A stretch of DNA of 64,000 nt, taken from NCBI GenBank assembly GCA_008931825.1, contig QXVZ01025851.1, positions 1 through 64,000 of the forward strand. Reading direction: 5' to 3'. The DNA is from Phallusia fumigata. Lineage: Eukaryota > Chordata > Ascidiacea > Phlebobranchia > Ascidiidae. The stretch's first letter is position 1; every line of letters begins with the position of its first letter. Positions 1 through 13,500 of this stretch are shown here, in pieces. Under the pieces are notes generated by a model. That model had not been told where the DNA came from. It searched no databases and saw nothing but the letters and a program-made list of their open reading frames with translations. The translations under genes and the position numbers were made by a program.

Positions 1-824
1 GCAAGCAGACGAGCGCATCTCGCTCAGTTCTGTCGAAAAGTTGTTGACAACAGTTCCAGTTTTTTTCTTTCCTCCGGAAGGTGGCGCTCTCGACACTTTT
101 TGTCCGTGACAGGTAAGAAGAGCCACGCCAGGGTCATGACATCACGTCTCTGCGTCATTGTGACGTAAAAAGTTCGCGTGTTTGGGTGGAAGGAAATATT
201 ATGTGGTCGACGGCGAAATGAAATCACTTAATTACGTAATCTTTGTTAGTTTTGCTTTTGACAGTGACTTGTTTTATCAAAAGTTGGTCAATCAACCAAG
301 TTAAAACTACGAAACTGTTTTTGTCAGTGTAGTTTATTCTTATTCCCCCACGGTACGCAGCGACAAAATACGTGATTCTCCTTGTAACTTGTAGCAAGCA
401 TCCACTGATTGTTTGCTACACATCGATCTAGTTAAAACAGAATATAACAAAACTTAAATAAGAATTTTCAGAATACCATTGTTGTTATTTTTTGCATCCA
501 CCAGCCACTTTTAATTTTGCATCTATACCCACAGTATGAATACTTGCTGCGCGCACAATTTAACGAAACCCTGGTGGATTTATCAACCACTGTTTGGCAG
601 GAAAGGGCTTTTATGACATGCGAAAGAAATTAGGGTGAAGTTTTGTTGAAAAAAGAGCTTTTATGCAACAATTTATACACAAGGCTTGTAACAATAAAAG
701 GCGCAAATGTACACGGGCCTAATAAGAGAAAAACTTGGCAGCATTGTAAGATCATTGTGCAATTTTAAAGGTCTGGTAGATTCGCTGACCAGGTGAAAAA
801 TTGTGTTAAAAATCAAACTGATCA
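1..824. other. Upstream region without a recognised gene
   Basis: I see no coding exon here that can be spliced to a neighbour. The first 230 bases resemble 4120-4400 (shared blocks around a GTCATTGTGACGTAA core, CGTGTTTGGGT and GGTCGACG), so this end is partly a dispersed repeat. A 5' untranslated exon of the calponin-homology gene could lie here but cannot be identified. Confidence 0.5.
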
Positions 825-1639
825 ATGGCCATATATTTGGATTACAATGAAATCGAGATTGAAGCCTGGATACAAAGTATTGTGAACGAAGGATCAAATG
901 GTCAGGGCAGAGATGTAAGAAAAGGTTTTATCGCAAACATTTTACTACACGTTATTAAATTACTTGGAATGCGAATGCGTTTGATTGAAGTGTCGTAAAT
1001 ATCAAGTAAATTACCAATATTTGTTTTGCAACACTGCTCCTGTCAGGAAGTTTTAAATATTTTTGAAATCTATTGATCGAGTGTATTTATTTACATAACA
1101 ACTAAAATTTCCTTGAAAGAAGGGTTAAACGAGCGAATCAAATTAAATCATTTTCCTTGTTTAGGCTTTTCATGAATGGTTGGAAGACGGGCAAGTTCTT
1201 TGCAAACTAATGAACAGTCTGAGACCAGGAAGTTGTGATCCGAACCAGATAGACAACAGCCAACCAGCAGTGAGTATAAAATTTTTAGTTCAATAATTTT
1301 AATCAGTTTCAAGAACTTAACTTTATGAGTATTAACAATGCCTGCACATTTTTTTACAAGGCGATGAAAAAACAAAATAAATTAAAAAACATCAAAATGT
1401 TTTTGAAGGCTGCTGAAGAATATGGAGTATCAAAGGCGGACCTATTCCAAGTAAGCCTTTGAAGTGTCATAACAAGAGATAACTTGGCTCGTAAATTGCA
1501 TCTGCTCTATGCTTGTTTCCAGACCGAAGACTTGTATGATGGAATAAACCTCGTCCAAGTGCACAACAGCATTTTTAAAATGGGTTTAGAGGCTGTGATG
1601 AACGAATATCAAGGCCCTAAACTTAATTTTAAATCGTAA
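825..1639 (+). CDS. Calponin-homology (transgelin/Mp20-like) protein, four exons
   Basis: Exons 825-914, 1165-1269, 1361-1450 and 1523-1639 join in phase 0 with GT-AG introns and encode 133 residues. The start ATG at 825 follows an in-frame TGA, which fixes the N-terminus. Residues about 13-120 form a single calponin-homology domain of the transgelin/calponin type: IEAWIQSIV, FHEWLEDGQVLCKLMNSLRP, MFLKAAEEYGV and KADLFQTEDLYDG are the family landmarks. Proteins of this family bind actin and stabilise contractile or cortical filaments. The product stops shortly after the domain (GPKLNFKS) and has no calponin repeat. That makes it shorter than typical transgelin, about 200 residues. A polyadenylation signal AATAAA lies at 1647-1652, just after the stop. 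An additional downstream exon is therefore unlikely. Which paralogue of the family it is cannot be decided from the sequence alone. Confidence 0.88.
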
Positions 1640-3059
1640 TTTACCGAATAAACTAGATTGTATTACATATACTGCGGCGTATCTGTTCAACAAACAATTT
1701 AAGTTTATTTTAAAAAATGTGCAGTTTATATATTATGTGTTTTTTTGGAAAATCAATCTTATACATTTGTAATTCGCTTCACGAGAATCCATGTTGTATT
1801 ATATTTTGTTGAAATATTAACGCAACAAACCCCCTGTACCAAAATGCAAAATGGCGTATTACGTAAATTCTAGCATTCCGTAAATCTACGAATACAACTG
1901 CCACGTTGTTACGTTGATTGTGAACAGTTTTCTACTAGATGTGCTGAGAAAATTAGTTATGTGTAGAAGCAAGTATGCCAAGTTTTAAACAAGCTAACTG
2001 TGTGTTTGCGATAATGACATCAAGGCTGAGGGATGGGGATAGCTTCATTATGAAATAGTTTGGCGTACTGTGGAAATCATGGTTGTCGTCATGCATTTCC
2101 GTGATCCTGTGTACGACCATCTCGTTTTCTAAGTAGATTTCCTCTGTTAGCAATATAGCCTGTGTAATTAGATATTTGTTCAATGACTACTCTGCCTAAC
2201 CATCACCTCACTGAAGCAATTTACATCTTGTAAGGGTAACCGATGCTTTTACAGCAATGACTTTTTACAGGTTTATCAGGAAATGTTTTTGCAGCAACTA
2301 AAGCTTTGATAATTATACTGCACATGGTGATTGTAGACACAAACAAACGTATTTGTTCCAAACCCTATTACAATTAGTTTCCTGAAAAGGGAGGATTTTT
2401 TTCAAGTATTAGATAGTTTGAATGTTTACTTAACGCTGTAGCACAAACTATCTTGCGACTGAACCGGTGTAATTCCTCTTGAGCGGTTCAATGTACACGT
2501 GATAAAACATATTTTTTTAACGATTTATTTAAAACGCATTACGTAAAAAGTTTACAAATTTACCAAAACATATCAGTAAAAACAAAACAAAAACACGAAC
2601 AAATTCAAATCACAGCTGGTGACATTTATCCACCAGTAATATTGGATAACTAAGATTTTGTGTTGACGTTTTCACAGTACTTGCAAACAGTAACAAACGA
2701 AACTCACAACGACCTTCATTAGGAAGGCATCGTATGCTAAAAAATCACATTTAGAAACAAGGGAAACGTAGCGGTTCTAAATTAATGACAGACAACAGTT
2801 GAACCAAGAGACGAATATTCCATGCCAATCAAATAGTGGGTGTGTCATGTTTACTTAAATACGTTGCACATTAAGTTTATTACTGCCGAGATGTTATTTC
2901 GTTGTTTTTGTTATTTTATGTTGCAACGTCTGTTGATAGCAATAAATGGTTATACAGATTAAACCACAAAGAGCAACACACACTGCGCATTACTTACAAA
3001 CGAACCTGGAACAATGGTTTGCAAACATTAAAGCTTTTTTGGAAGTCTGTTTTTACGAC
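1640..3059. other. Intergenic, nothing recognised
   Basis: Apart from the polyadenylation signal of the upstream gene, I see only AT-rich sequence with short shadow reading frames. No splice-compatible exon, tRNA or repeat ends were recognised. Confidence 0.5.
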
Positions 3060-3171
3060 TAACAGCTAAAATGACGTCATATATAAACATAAACGACCAT
3101 TTTTGAATCAAGCAAATAGTTTAAAATGCCTGAAACAAAAGAAACACTTTGGCATGAAAGAGCATAGGTTG

Positions 3172-3877
3172 ACATGTAGCAGTTTTCAATCTCTTTGAAA
3201 AACGCGACATAACCAAGATCACAAGTTAAAAAGTAAACAAGGACAGGTTGGACTTTGCTACAAAATATCCACCGCTGTGTCTTCGTCAATAAACACAAAG
3301 CTCAAAAACTTGATCGATTGCATTTTAAATCCGTAAAACAGGTTTTCGTTTCCTACAGAAGAGCTAAATACAATAGGAATACATCGCGGGCCGAACTTTT
3401 GACGTGAGTAAAAAAGAACATTCCGTTTTGAAAAGGAAATGAGTAAAATTCATAAATACAACATTATTCGCTTCGGGATCAGAGAGTTATTGACTTGTAG
3501 CAGTTTCCAAATACTATTAAAACGCGACTTAACCAAGATTAAACTAAAAAACAGGTCGTGATGGACTCGGCTATAAAAAATCCGCCGTTGTGCCTTCGTC
3601 AATAAACACATAGCTAAAAACATTAATCTTTAAAGCTGTAAAACAGGTGTGCACAACCTTTCTTACACAACAGCCCAACACAGTAGGTTTGGATCGCGGG
3701 CAGCGCCTTCAACAGGAGTAAAAAGAACATGTCGATTTGNCACAACAGCCCAACACAGTAGGTTTGGATCGCGGGCAGCGCCTTCAACAGGAGTAAAAAG
3801 AACATGTCGATTTGCTAGGGAGTAAAATTCATAAATATAACGTTGTTTGTTTCGGGATCAGAGAGCATTGTTATGTC
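3172..3877. repeat. Two diverged tandem copies, unit about 320 bp
   Basis: The block starting at 3172 (GTAGCAGTTTTCAAT, then AACGCGACATAACCAAGAT, CTTCGTCAATAAACACA, ACATCGCGGGC, GGGATCAGAGAG) is repeated from about 3492 in the same order with many substitutions. The two copies are adjacent and in the same orientation. The second copy carries the assembly gap at 3740. Divergence is too high for an assembly artefact of the whole unit, so this is an old tandem duplication of unknown origin. Confidence 0.7.
3666..3814. repeat. Exact 74-bp duplication flanking a single n
   Basis: Positions 3666-3739 and 3741-3814 are identical and separated only by the n at 3740. This is the pattern left when two overlapping contig ends are joined with a nominal gap. 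It should be read as an assembly artefact rather than biology. Confidence 0.85.
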
Positions 3878-4119
3878 ACGGATATCAAATTTGAGTGCGG
3901 TAGAGTGCGCAAGTCATTGCATGTAACAACAAAAGGGATTGAAATCGCTTGCAAGTACTGCACCGATGTAGTTACGCGGGCCGCATATTTTCGGTGGTCG
4001 TACACCCCATTATACTGAAACAAATGTTCCACCGTTCAATTCACGTGCCGCCGCGTATGTCATTGTTATGTTATTGTGTGTGTGCAAGCAGAAAGTTCTT
4101 GACAAAGTTTGGAAGTTCA

Positions 4120-4400
4120 CGCCCCTTGACGTCGTCGACACTTTCGTGACAGTTTAGGTGGAGCCACCAACAGGAATCGTAGAATGACATCACGTCGCTG
4201 TGTCATTGTGACGTAAAGTGCCGTATGACACCACGTGTTTGGGTCATGTGAAGTGAGCCGTTCCAGGATGACATCACGCCGTTGCGTCATGATGACGTGT
4301 AAGTTGCACAGGTTGTAAGGGCGATGACGTGATGAGGTGTTGGGTTGTCGGGTTTTGGGAGTTGTCAGGCATCAGATGAAGGAAATGTTGCGAGGTCGAC
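4120..4400. repeat. Dispersed repeat related to the first 230 bases
   Basis: Blocks around ATGACATCACGTCGCTGTG, TCATTGTGACGTAAA, CACGTGTTTGGGT and AGGTCGACG match 100-230 in the same order and orientation. The segment is rich in CRE-like TGACGT half sites. No terminal inverted repeats or target duplications were found, so I cannot assign it to a transposon class. Confidence 0.5.
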
Positions 4401-4849
4401 GATGAAAACATCGGGGAACTCCCTTGATGACGGACGTTGCGCCAGATCACGTGATGCTCATGAAGTCTAAAAAAAGAAGTAAACATCAGTTCAGAGGCAA
4501 AATCACCATTTACCAATAACCAAGTTACAATCCAAACTCACTGGGAGTTAAGCAAGGTTATTTAGGGGTCAATTACAACTACCAAGGCAAACTGCATGAT
4601 TTAGATGCGAATGAATTAAAACTTCGTTACCTTTTCCTCCGTGTACGAAGTTCGCCGAGGTCTTTGTTAGGAGCAGATCAACGTATGACGTCACAATCGG
4701 CTGCATCATCTGAAAAGTACAAAATTTAGTGTTGTAATCTCTGTCGGGTGCAAATTAGATTACATGCAGTTAAAAATAAAAAAACAGATAAAAGCAAGGT
4801 TTCATACCAGAACTGGATTTGGGAAATTCTTTTGCTTTTGTGTTTTGGA

Positions 4850-5630
4850 GTCTTGTAAATCTAAATTTTTTAACAAATAAAATTCAGCAGAAAAAAATTT
4901 CCTAAAACCTGTGGAAAACAACAACCTAATGTCCTAAACCTGTGGAAACTACTAGGAGCTGAAAAACAAAAACAAAATTCGTGAAGCCTGAAAAACAAAA
5001 ATGTATTATTTGTTGAAAACAGGAAATATATCAATTTTTTTCAACCTGAAAACCTGCAACAAAAAATAAAAGTAAGACACACGTTTAATTGCAGAAACAG
5101 TTAACCACAAAATGAAAAATACATGTTCTAATATCTAAAATAAAGCTGCAAAACAACAAATGAGCCATTAAACCTGCAAAAAAATACCCAAAAATTTATC
5201 ACAAACTAGTAAACCTAAAACATGTAATACCTGAAAAGAGAATAATATTACAAACCCTGCAAAAACAAAAAATGAACCTGAAAAAGACATAAACCTGTGG
5301 AAAGCATTAGGCAACAAGTTTAAACCTGCACAGAAAAAAAACACCTGTAAAAAACCTGAAAAACAAATAACCTGTAAATTTTAAAGCCTGCAAAGACAAG
5401 AATCTGGAAAAAGATGTTAAAGCCTGTGGAAAAAAGTTGTCTTGGTAAATAAATTACAAATACCTGAATATCCAATGTTGTATGGAACAAAAGTATTAAC
5501 AAATCAAATCAAATCCAATATTTTGACACCTGGAAAACAACAAAAGGTTGAGTTTAAGAAGTTACAAGAACAACAAAAATTGCAATAAAACACAATTCTA
5601 TCTACAACCTGACAATATCTGCAACCTAAC
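4850..5630. repeat. Degenerate low-complexity array built on a CCTG-A-rich motif
   Basis: The motifs CCTGTGGAAA, CCTGAAAAAC and CCTGCAAAAA recur at irregular spacing, on one strand only, in an otherwise A-rich sequence. There is no fixed period. It looks like a decayed short tandem repeat. No gene is visible inside it. Confidence 0.55.
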
Positions 5631-5639
5631 TCCTGTCGC

Positions 5640-8600
5640 AACTACACGTTTTTCGCATTCTTACACTTGACGATGGCGGTTCGCATGGTTAGAGCGAGCG
5701 ACGAGCGATAAATAAACACACAACAATAACATGAAGAACCTGTCAGGCTGATGTAAAAGGCACAACACCCCACAAGAACTGATCTGCTTAAAAGAAAAAT
5801 GAAAGGATAGAAAAGTTGACTCCGCACACATTTTTGTTGATGAAAAAGGGAAAACGACAGAAATTAAATGGCATTTTCGATTGTCTACAAATTTATACTT
5901 TATGTGTATGAATTGTGAAGAAAACGGTGGCAACTTAGTTCATCTCCGCCACGAATCGGTTCTTCGTCAGCTTTGCAAGTGCAAATAAGCGCTCGTATTT
6001 CCTGAAAGAAAAACGTTGGAACCGCCATCGTCCCTGCGCGGCCGACGTAAAAAGTACACAACTTGCCTCAACTAACTGCCCTGCATACAACCGCCGCAAA
6101 TTAGCCTAGAAAAGATAGAAGGTGAGTCTGTCGTGTTTTCAACCACCCAAATTGCCATGCCCCATAATGACAGAATGGCCGAGTCAAGCAAGAAAACGGA
6201 ACCGATAATAATAGTAAGTAAGTTAGCCTAAATCCACAAATAAAAGTAAAATGGGCTTGACCAGCAAAAGGGGAATATGGGGCATTTTAATCATCGTAAT
6301 GTTCAAATAATTTCAATTTATGGAAATTGAATTTGAGTAAAAGGAGTTATTAGATCACATGCTTGATACCCAACTCGCGGATTCTTCTTATGTAGTGAAG
6401 AAATCCTTGAACTGGATATACAAGCATGGATAAATAAGCTGGTCAAAACCCGACGTCAACAACAAGTCCCTAATATTACAATTAATATAGGCGCAACCGT
6501 TTGTTTAATAGAGACAGTGACGTTTAAGGCGTATAACTCCAACAACATTGCATCACTGTCCCTTGCCCATCGAGTCCCCCCGCAATGACCCCAATTTATT
6601 ACGCAAGGGCTGGGCTGAAAAATTAATTTAACAACAGTTTGCGCCCTACCAGGGTGGATCGCGGGACTGTTCAGGCAAAATGCGAAGCCGGCCCCTCGGA
6701 CTTAAGGCCGTTGGAAGTAGCGGTGTCCCTACTAGGTCCCGCCTACACCGCGGCCAATGCAATGCGGTGGAGGCCATGCCCAGGCCGTGTTTCTATGCGC
6801 ACCCTATTTTAGCTAAAGCCATTTAGCAACGCGCCACACCTAGCTAAAATTTCGATCTAAGCTAAAGTCCCTACATGGCGCGCGAATCCCAAACGTACCC
6901 CACCTATGTTACCTCACCTAACCCTTAGTTATTGAGTGCCACTGTAACTCTAGCCCTAGCGCCAACTAACTGCCATTAGTAGCACTCCTGACTTGGGCCT
7001 GCCTCTATCCTCTGTTGACGAAGCCAAGAAAGGATAAAGACGCAGCCACTCACCCTAGCGCCAGTTAGCCTAAGTTAGGCCTAACAGTTCCGCAAACCCG
7101 GTTGACCCACGACAGACTCCTACGTTTACATACAAGTAAATATTTGAAGTTGAGGAGCGTTGGTTGAGATGAAGGATGGAGTCTGATGAGATCGCATAAA
7201 GGCTGGCACTCTGTAGAAAAACGTAGGCGTGGTTAAATAGATTAAAAACACGACGCCTATGCATCTGGACAAGAAGTTTCATCGACAGGCAAAAACACGG
7301 GTGTCGGAATTTCCACAATCAGTGCTGTTTTGAAAAGCGCTTGTGTGTGTGTGACGTCACAGAGCTCGAAGCAAGGCTTGTTGCAACTGGCACAAGCCGT
7401 GGAACAGTTTTTAAATTTGGCTTTTAATGTCGTGAAAACAATGGGTTTCCGATTATAAATAATATATATATTGCCAATGATTCCCAATGCTCGATGTGAA
7501 AAAAAAAACAGGAACTGGTTTAAATTTTAAACACACGACGCTACTGGTAAATACGTTAAAAATTATGTTCAAATGCAACAGTAGCAATAAAGTATAACAC
7601 GTGGACGTTACAATGTTTTTACAAGACTTAAACTAGAATTTACCTGATAGCACCGCCAGCCTTCAACCTCCTCACGCCACAAACTTTACAAACCAAATGA
7701 CCTTGCTTGAAATGACTTTGGCTCGCGAAAATCTCAATCGGCGCTGATTGGTTGTGACGTTACAAAGCTTGTTCAAGCGTGTCAAATATTTGCGTGGCGC
7801 GAAAAATTAAATTATTGGGGTAAGTTTTTGTTTGAGTTAAAAAGTTTGTTTCGGAAACAAAATTTTCTTGTTATTTATTTCCAATTATTATTCTTGGTTA
7901 ATACTTCATCTTGTTTATGAAGGTCAGAGTTATCCTATTGCCGTTTTCTACAATTTTATTATTATTTAATTTTCAAATGTTCATTGTGACAACATAAGCC
8001 CACTTTCTTGTTGGTTTTGAATATTTATGAGCAGATTTTAAACTTCTATAGTTGATTTAACATCAACGCTTTGGTGTTCAGGTTTATTTTTTATTTTTGG
8101 TTTGATTGAAAAGTGGTACCAACATCAAATCACTTCTGCTTTACCAGTTTTTAAGCGAGCAAATTTAACCCATTAATTATAAACAGAAACTTCTTCAGTG
8201 TACTTGTACCGTCAACTATACCCGACATTCCATATAACTTCTAAATCGTTGGGGTTCCAAATTGTAAAAGACAATCTATCTTTCCTTCATAAACGTCCCG
8301 AAATCCAATGCACAATAAAGCGGGTAGACTGTTTTATTTCAAAGTGACACCAATACCAATGAGCCCATAACAAGCAAATGCAACTTCATGTCCTGAAAAA
8401 GCAACAACCGAACAATGTTTGAACAAGAGCAGTTGGTACAACGAGTTTTTTTGCCAGGATTGGAATACTTTCACAATAACATTTCATACTTTGTTTAAGA
8501 AACTACTGAAGTAAATTGGATTGAACGATGCAATATGCTGACCAATGCTTTTAGTTGTACAAATATTTTGAAATATCACATATAGAGCGCCAATCACTTT

Positions 8601-10569
8601 CATAAATTTCTGAACATTTGTTGTAAAAGCAATTATTTGACAAACACATTATGCTGAATAGGGTTTCATTCGTGATACAAGCTTGAGCAACCTAATGTAC
8701 TATATTGCATTTGGAATTTTACCACTTCGAATTGTTGCTGGCATTAGTGGAAATAAAACATTGTGAAAAGCAAATGCAATTAAATACGTAAAGCACCGTT
8801 CAATGATTAGCACCACTGACAAAATTTATCAAAAAAAAACATTATTAAATAGAATAACGGTTCCGGAATACTGGTTTTCAAAATTCTAAATAGAATACCG
8901 GTTACCATGCACTTAATACCTTAAGCTACAAATTATGTAAGTACGGGATTTGATATTCTATTCTATATTATTTCTATGGTATGTAACGATTTTTCTCGTC
9001 ACCGAACGGTTTCAGATTTTCTTACATCTAATAAATTGTTTTTTTACATTACGTTTACACCTTAAATGTAAGAGTTGAGTTAAAAAAGATGAAAAGATGA
9101 ACCAATATGCACCAGCAATACTTTGAATATGACTTCGATGGAAACACAATGATGGTTTTCTACTGTAGCATAATTCGCCTAATTAAGAGGTGGGTTGTGT
9201 AAATATGAAAAAAACGAAACAAAACCAAACGACAATCGCAAGAAAAAAAAATTGAAAAAGTTTAATGTTTGAATGGGTCTTTCAGTATATTTACGTAATT
9301 GTTATTGAAACCCCAAAATATGATTTCCTGGCTGGTCAAACATGATACAGTTTTCGTTTACGGTTTTAAGTGTTTCAGTGACCAAGCTGATCGAAATAAC
9401 GTCCGATAAACATTTTGCACGCCACAAAATCCGCAGAAAATATTTCACACAACAAAGCAAAAGTTCTAAGTGCTTCAATATGATGTACGTCATCAGTACA
9501 ATGAGAGTTAAACGATAAAAAAACTCTATCATGTGTGGAAAATTGAAAGAAACTACTAGGCGAATGAAACGGATCTGTAGCTAAAAAGAGTGATTGAAAC
9601 TTTTCAAAATGTAAGAATTTCCTCTCACATTAAGTTTCGTTGATAAAAACACGTCAACAGGGCGACAAAATGACAGATACTTGACAAATACGGCGAAACT
9701 ATGTCAAACGCGTCACGCGCAAGCAATGATCACATGAAAAATTGAAACAAAACGGTAAAATTGGGGCAGCAACAAATTACAAAACATCTAAAAAGAAAAA
9801 TACAAAAGTTGCGACAAAAATCATTCAAATTTCGTCAAAAATTTGTCATTTTGTCCAACAATTGTCAATTTGACTTTACCGTTAACCCTGAAGCAATTGT
9901 TCCCAATCTTTTTGATTTGCGGCTCCCTTATGCTGAGAGTTATGAATCGCGGCACCCATAGCCGCTTGTATGACAATTTAGGTATAGACAACAATTAGTC
10001 AGTCTACATTGCAAGAAATTCACCGTCATACCGGGTAATATTTAAATTAATGGAAAAGCAATTCTAGCAAAATTGTCGAAGTATCCCTGAGCCTTGCAAA
10101 CGGCACCCGTTTAAAAAACATTGCCCTAAACATAAACTACCCTCTTTTTGACTTGAGTAGTGAATTTTTGTGTTGATTTTCGACAAATTAGTTACGGTTT
10201 CGGTTTGACAATTAAGCGATTAGGTTCTGGATCGACTCACAAATTTAACTAATTAGCCCTAACTTTGTTTTATTCGTCCAGGAAAAGAGATCAGCAAACT
10301 GTACAATTAAATTTCCGATACCCAAGAAGCAAAACAATAAAAAAAAAGAAACTTTTCTAAAAAGAGAGGACTTTAAATATTGTCACAAACCAGCATCACT
10401 TTTTCGGTCTTGTTGTTTCAAGTTATCCATCACATCATTCTCTTTCTTTGTATCTTGCACAACTCCACACTTGCAACGTTTTGTCCACAACCACACACCC
10501 AGCCCCAATCCCCATGGGGCGAATAAATGCTCTCTTCACGTTATTACGTCATCGTGACGTCATTGGTGC
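5640..10569. other. Intergenic, no defensible gene; contains a GC-rich patch
   Basis: About 6640-6800 is much richer in G and C than its surroundings (CGGCCCCTCGG, CACCGCGGCCAATG). Around 7628-7790 there is a possible minus-strand promoter and first exon, listed separately. The remainder is AT-rich. TTTATT at 10269-10274 is an AATAAA on the minus strand, about 300 bp downstream of the stop of the transporter gene, and is a plausible polyadenylation signal for it. Confidence 0.45.
7739..7760 (-). promoter_or_regulatory. Possible CCAAT-box promoter reading leftward
   Basis: On the minus strand the sequence reads AACCAATCAGCGCC, a good inverted-CCAAT context, with a TGACGTTA element beside it. 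About 100 bp further along the minus strand CAG|GTAAAT is a possible splice donor near 7643. I could not join this to any downstream coding exon, so a real transcript is only a possibility. Confidence 0.28.
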
Positions 10570-13500
10570 CTACGTCGTGGCGCCGCGGTTACAAAAGATA
10601 TTTCTCCCTTTGCGAACGAACGATGCGATGTACTCCGGGGACTTTCCCTTGATGTTGGGGATGAAAATTAAAACATAAGCTGCGAAGATGGCGTTGAAAA
10701 TTGCCCACGGGAAAAATGCGAACGGCCCCATCCATTTCTGTGAAACAAACGAAATTTTTAGTTTTTTACTTAATCTAATAAAGGTAAACAGGCAATAACG
10801 GCAATAAAAGTTTTTTCTGTTCGTAACATTTTTTTATGTCTGCATAAAATGTCAACTTTTGCATAAAATTGTCAAAAGGGACAAATAACTTAATTAAAAA
10901 CATAACTCTCAGAGAAATTGTGCATAGTGAATACATTTTAAAGCAAACGGTTTGACAATCGCTGTTGTCAGCATCAATGCATGGCAGTTGTTTTTTATTT
11001 ACCTAAGTCCGAATCTTGTGTTTCTAAGGGTAATAGTTCAAATCGTAATAAAAATTTCATTGAGTCAATTTGAAAAAAACAGAACACTTAACAGTTACTG
11101 TATTCTGACCCAAAATGTTCAATTAGGCACAATAACAGATAATTTTGGAGAATGAAAGTCAACTCACCATGAAATAAGGGGGAATAAATCCGACGAACCA
11201 GGAAAGTACCCAGAAAATTCCCCCTCCAAATGTGAAGGAAACTTCCCTGGTTTGTTCGGTGGTGAGAGCGCCCAGTAGCGGAAATAATGTCAGGTTTATT
11301 CCACACGCCCACCTGAAAAAAAGTAATAACATGATTTTGCGACAAATCAGCGACATAACGAAGAAAAACATTCGAAATATATTTATTAGCAGATGACTTT
11401 AATTTAAATAAAGATGGAATTCTGCCTGATGAAGCCATTTTTACCACCTAAATTGGACGTCTGTCCTGAATTGAAAATTTTTAACTATTAATTGTCACTG
11501 CATCACAAAACAAGATTACCGAAATTAAATGTAAAACACAACACAACGCAAAATGCCAGTAGACGGACCAAGACGTAAAAACTTCCACTTGGTTTTTCTT
11601 TTTAAAACCTGACATTTTTATACCCAGGTTTTCATTAAAAAATTATAGTTTTTTCGTATAAGTCAAACCATAAAAAGACTAATGACGTAATACTCACGAA
11701 AGAATAAATATCGTGACGGCAACGATGCTGACGTAGAGCATGACGGGTGCCCGGGCGCTGGTCGCCATGGCAACGGTGAGCAGGACCATCGACACGGACA
11801 TGACGGAACCCGATATGACGTTGATCATTTTCGGACCCCATCGGTCAACTGCTCCCGACTGTGGAAATTTAAAATTTGTTCTTCTGCCCCAAAACTTTCA
11901 AACTTGTCAAAATAAGACATTACAGTTCGACTGGTTAAAAATTCTGTCAAACGATTTAAGTCTAAGTCTTTATACATGCAGTCACAAAATTCTTGCAACT
12001 TCAGATCTATAACGTGTGCAGATTTGATGAAGTTTGCATGTCCTTTTCTTGACCAAAAGAGATTATAAACCGTCGTTAGACATAAAAAATGTGAAAACAA
12101 CATGTGTTGGACCCGCACCTGTTACTGAGTGGCAAACGCAAAACCAAGTTTTAAAACAATTCATTGCATACAAAATACTTGCAGCCTCAATTTTACTGCA
12201 GTTCGTTACTAAATTAACAAAATTTACTTTTACAAAGTGTTGCGACAGTGATAAGACCCCCAACCCACACCCAAATAATTGTGACGTCACAACGCCCCCC
12301 TCTGCACTTACCCCGACGAGGGCGACGACAAACTGTATCGAGTAGACGATGGTCGATGCAGTGGTGGCAGTAGTTAGGTCAAAACCAGCGTTCATAAAAA
12401 TCATGTTTGTGTACATCCCAACTCCATTTACGCCGCACAGTTGCGCTAGAGAGCAAAAAAATAATAATTTGAAGCGATACACAATAGACTTAATTTGGTC
12501 CCCATCGAGCTGGAAATACAAGGTACATTTTTTCACACAATACGCCGTACTGCTGCTATATACCCACACCCTGAGTCATGACCTTTACAAACACCGGGAA
12601 AGAAGCAGTTGAGAATGAAAGCAACAATTGTGATGATGACTCAGCAAAGTTGTAATGACTTGCACAAAACCTTGTGAGCCAGGTATGACGGGTATTGCGC
12701 CATCAGCTTGAAACATTTACTACTTCGGTCGTGTTTACTCAAAAGCAATGCATCGCAGGGTTTAACAGACGCTAATTGTGCGTTACTATAACGTCACAAA
12801 CAGTACAGTGACGTAAGGCAACAAAATCTATTTGAAAAAACAGCTTTTTGAAAAATATAATAAGATAGAATTTTTTGATGAAACTGTGCTGCGATATGAT
12901 GTCACAGACATGGGGGGAGCAAAACCCCTTTCCCCTTAGGTAGTTTCTACCTAGAATTACAGAAAATAATTTGCATCTAAATAATGAAATGCAACTATAG
13001 AAATGGCACAATGTGACTGACCTTGCATAAATACCATCACCACAGCAATAAGTTGCCTTCTATATCCCTTCGACTTGAACATTGTCATAAGTGCAACTTG
13101 TTTAACTTCACCATGCGCTCGATGTTCACGCTCAATCTTCGCCAATTCTTGGCATAATTTTTCCTAAAGCATAAAAAATACAAATGTTTCAGATAAGTTA
13201 TTGTAAAAAATCTTGATGTATTTTTTAAAATTCACAAAACACTTTCTCTCGTGTGTTTGAATCAAAACCCTATGTAAAGCAGTCAAATAAGGACTTTATA
13301 TATTTTTTCTATGACTTCCACAGTATATTGAACACACATGCGCCAAAGAACAGCCTATCTATTCATCTGGACACGCCCTCCGTGCATGACTGACATACTT
13401 TCTCTTCAAAAAACACCCTAACAAGGTATTTGTTTACTTCATTCCACGTAACGTGTTTGCCACGAGTGACAGGGCTAACGATTGGGAGATATTTCAAAAG

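Noticed and set aside
7257-7487. Minus-strand frame with a cysteine cluster (CSTACASCNKPC)
   Set aside because: No ATG-based start fits, and it does not splice in phase to the possible first exon near 7643-7775. The cysteine spacing matches no zinc motif I know.
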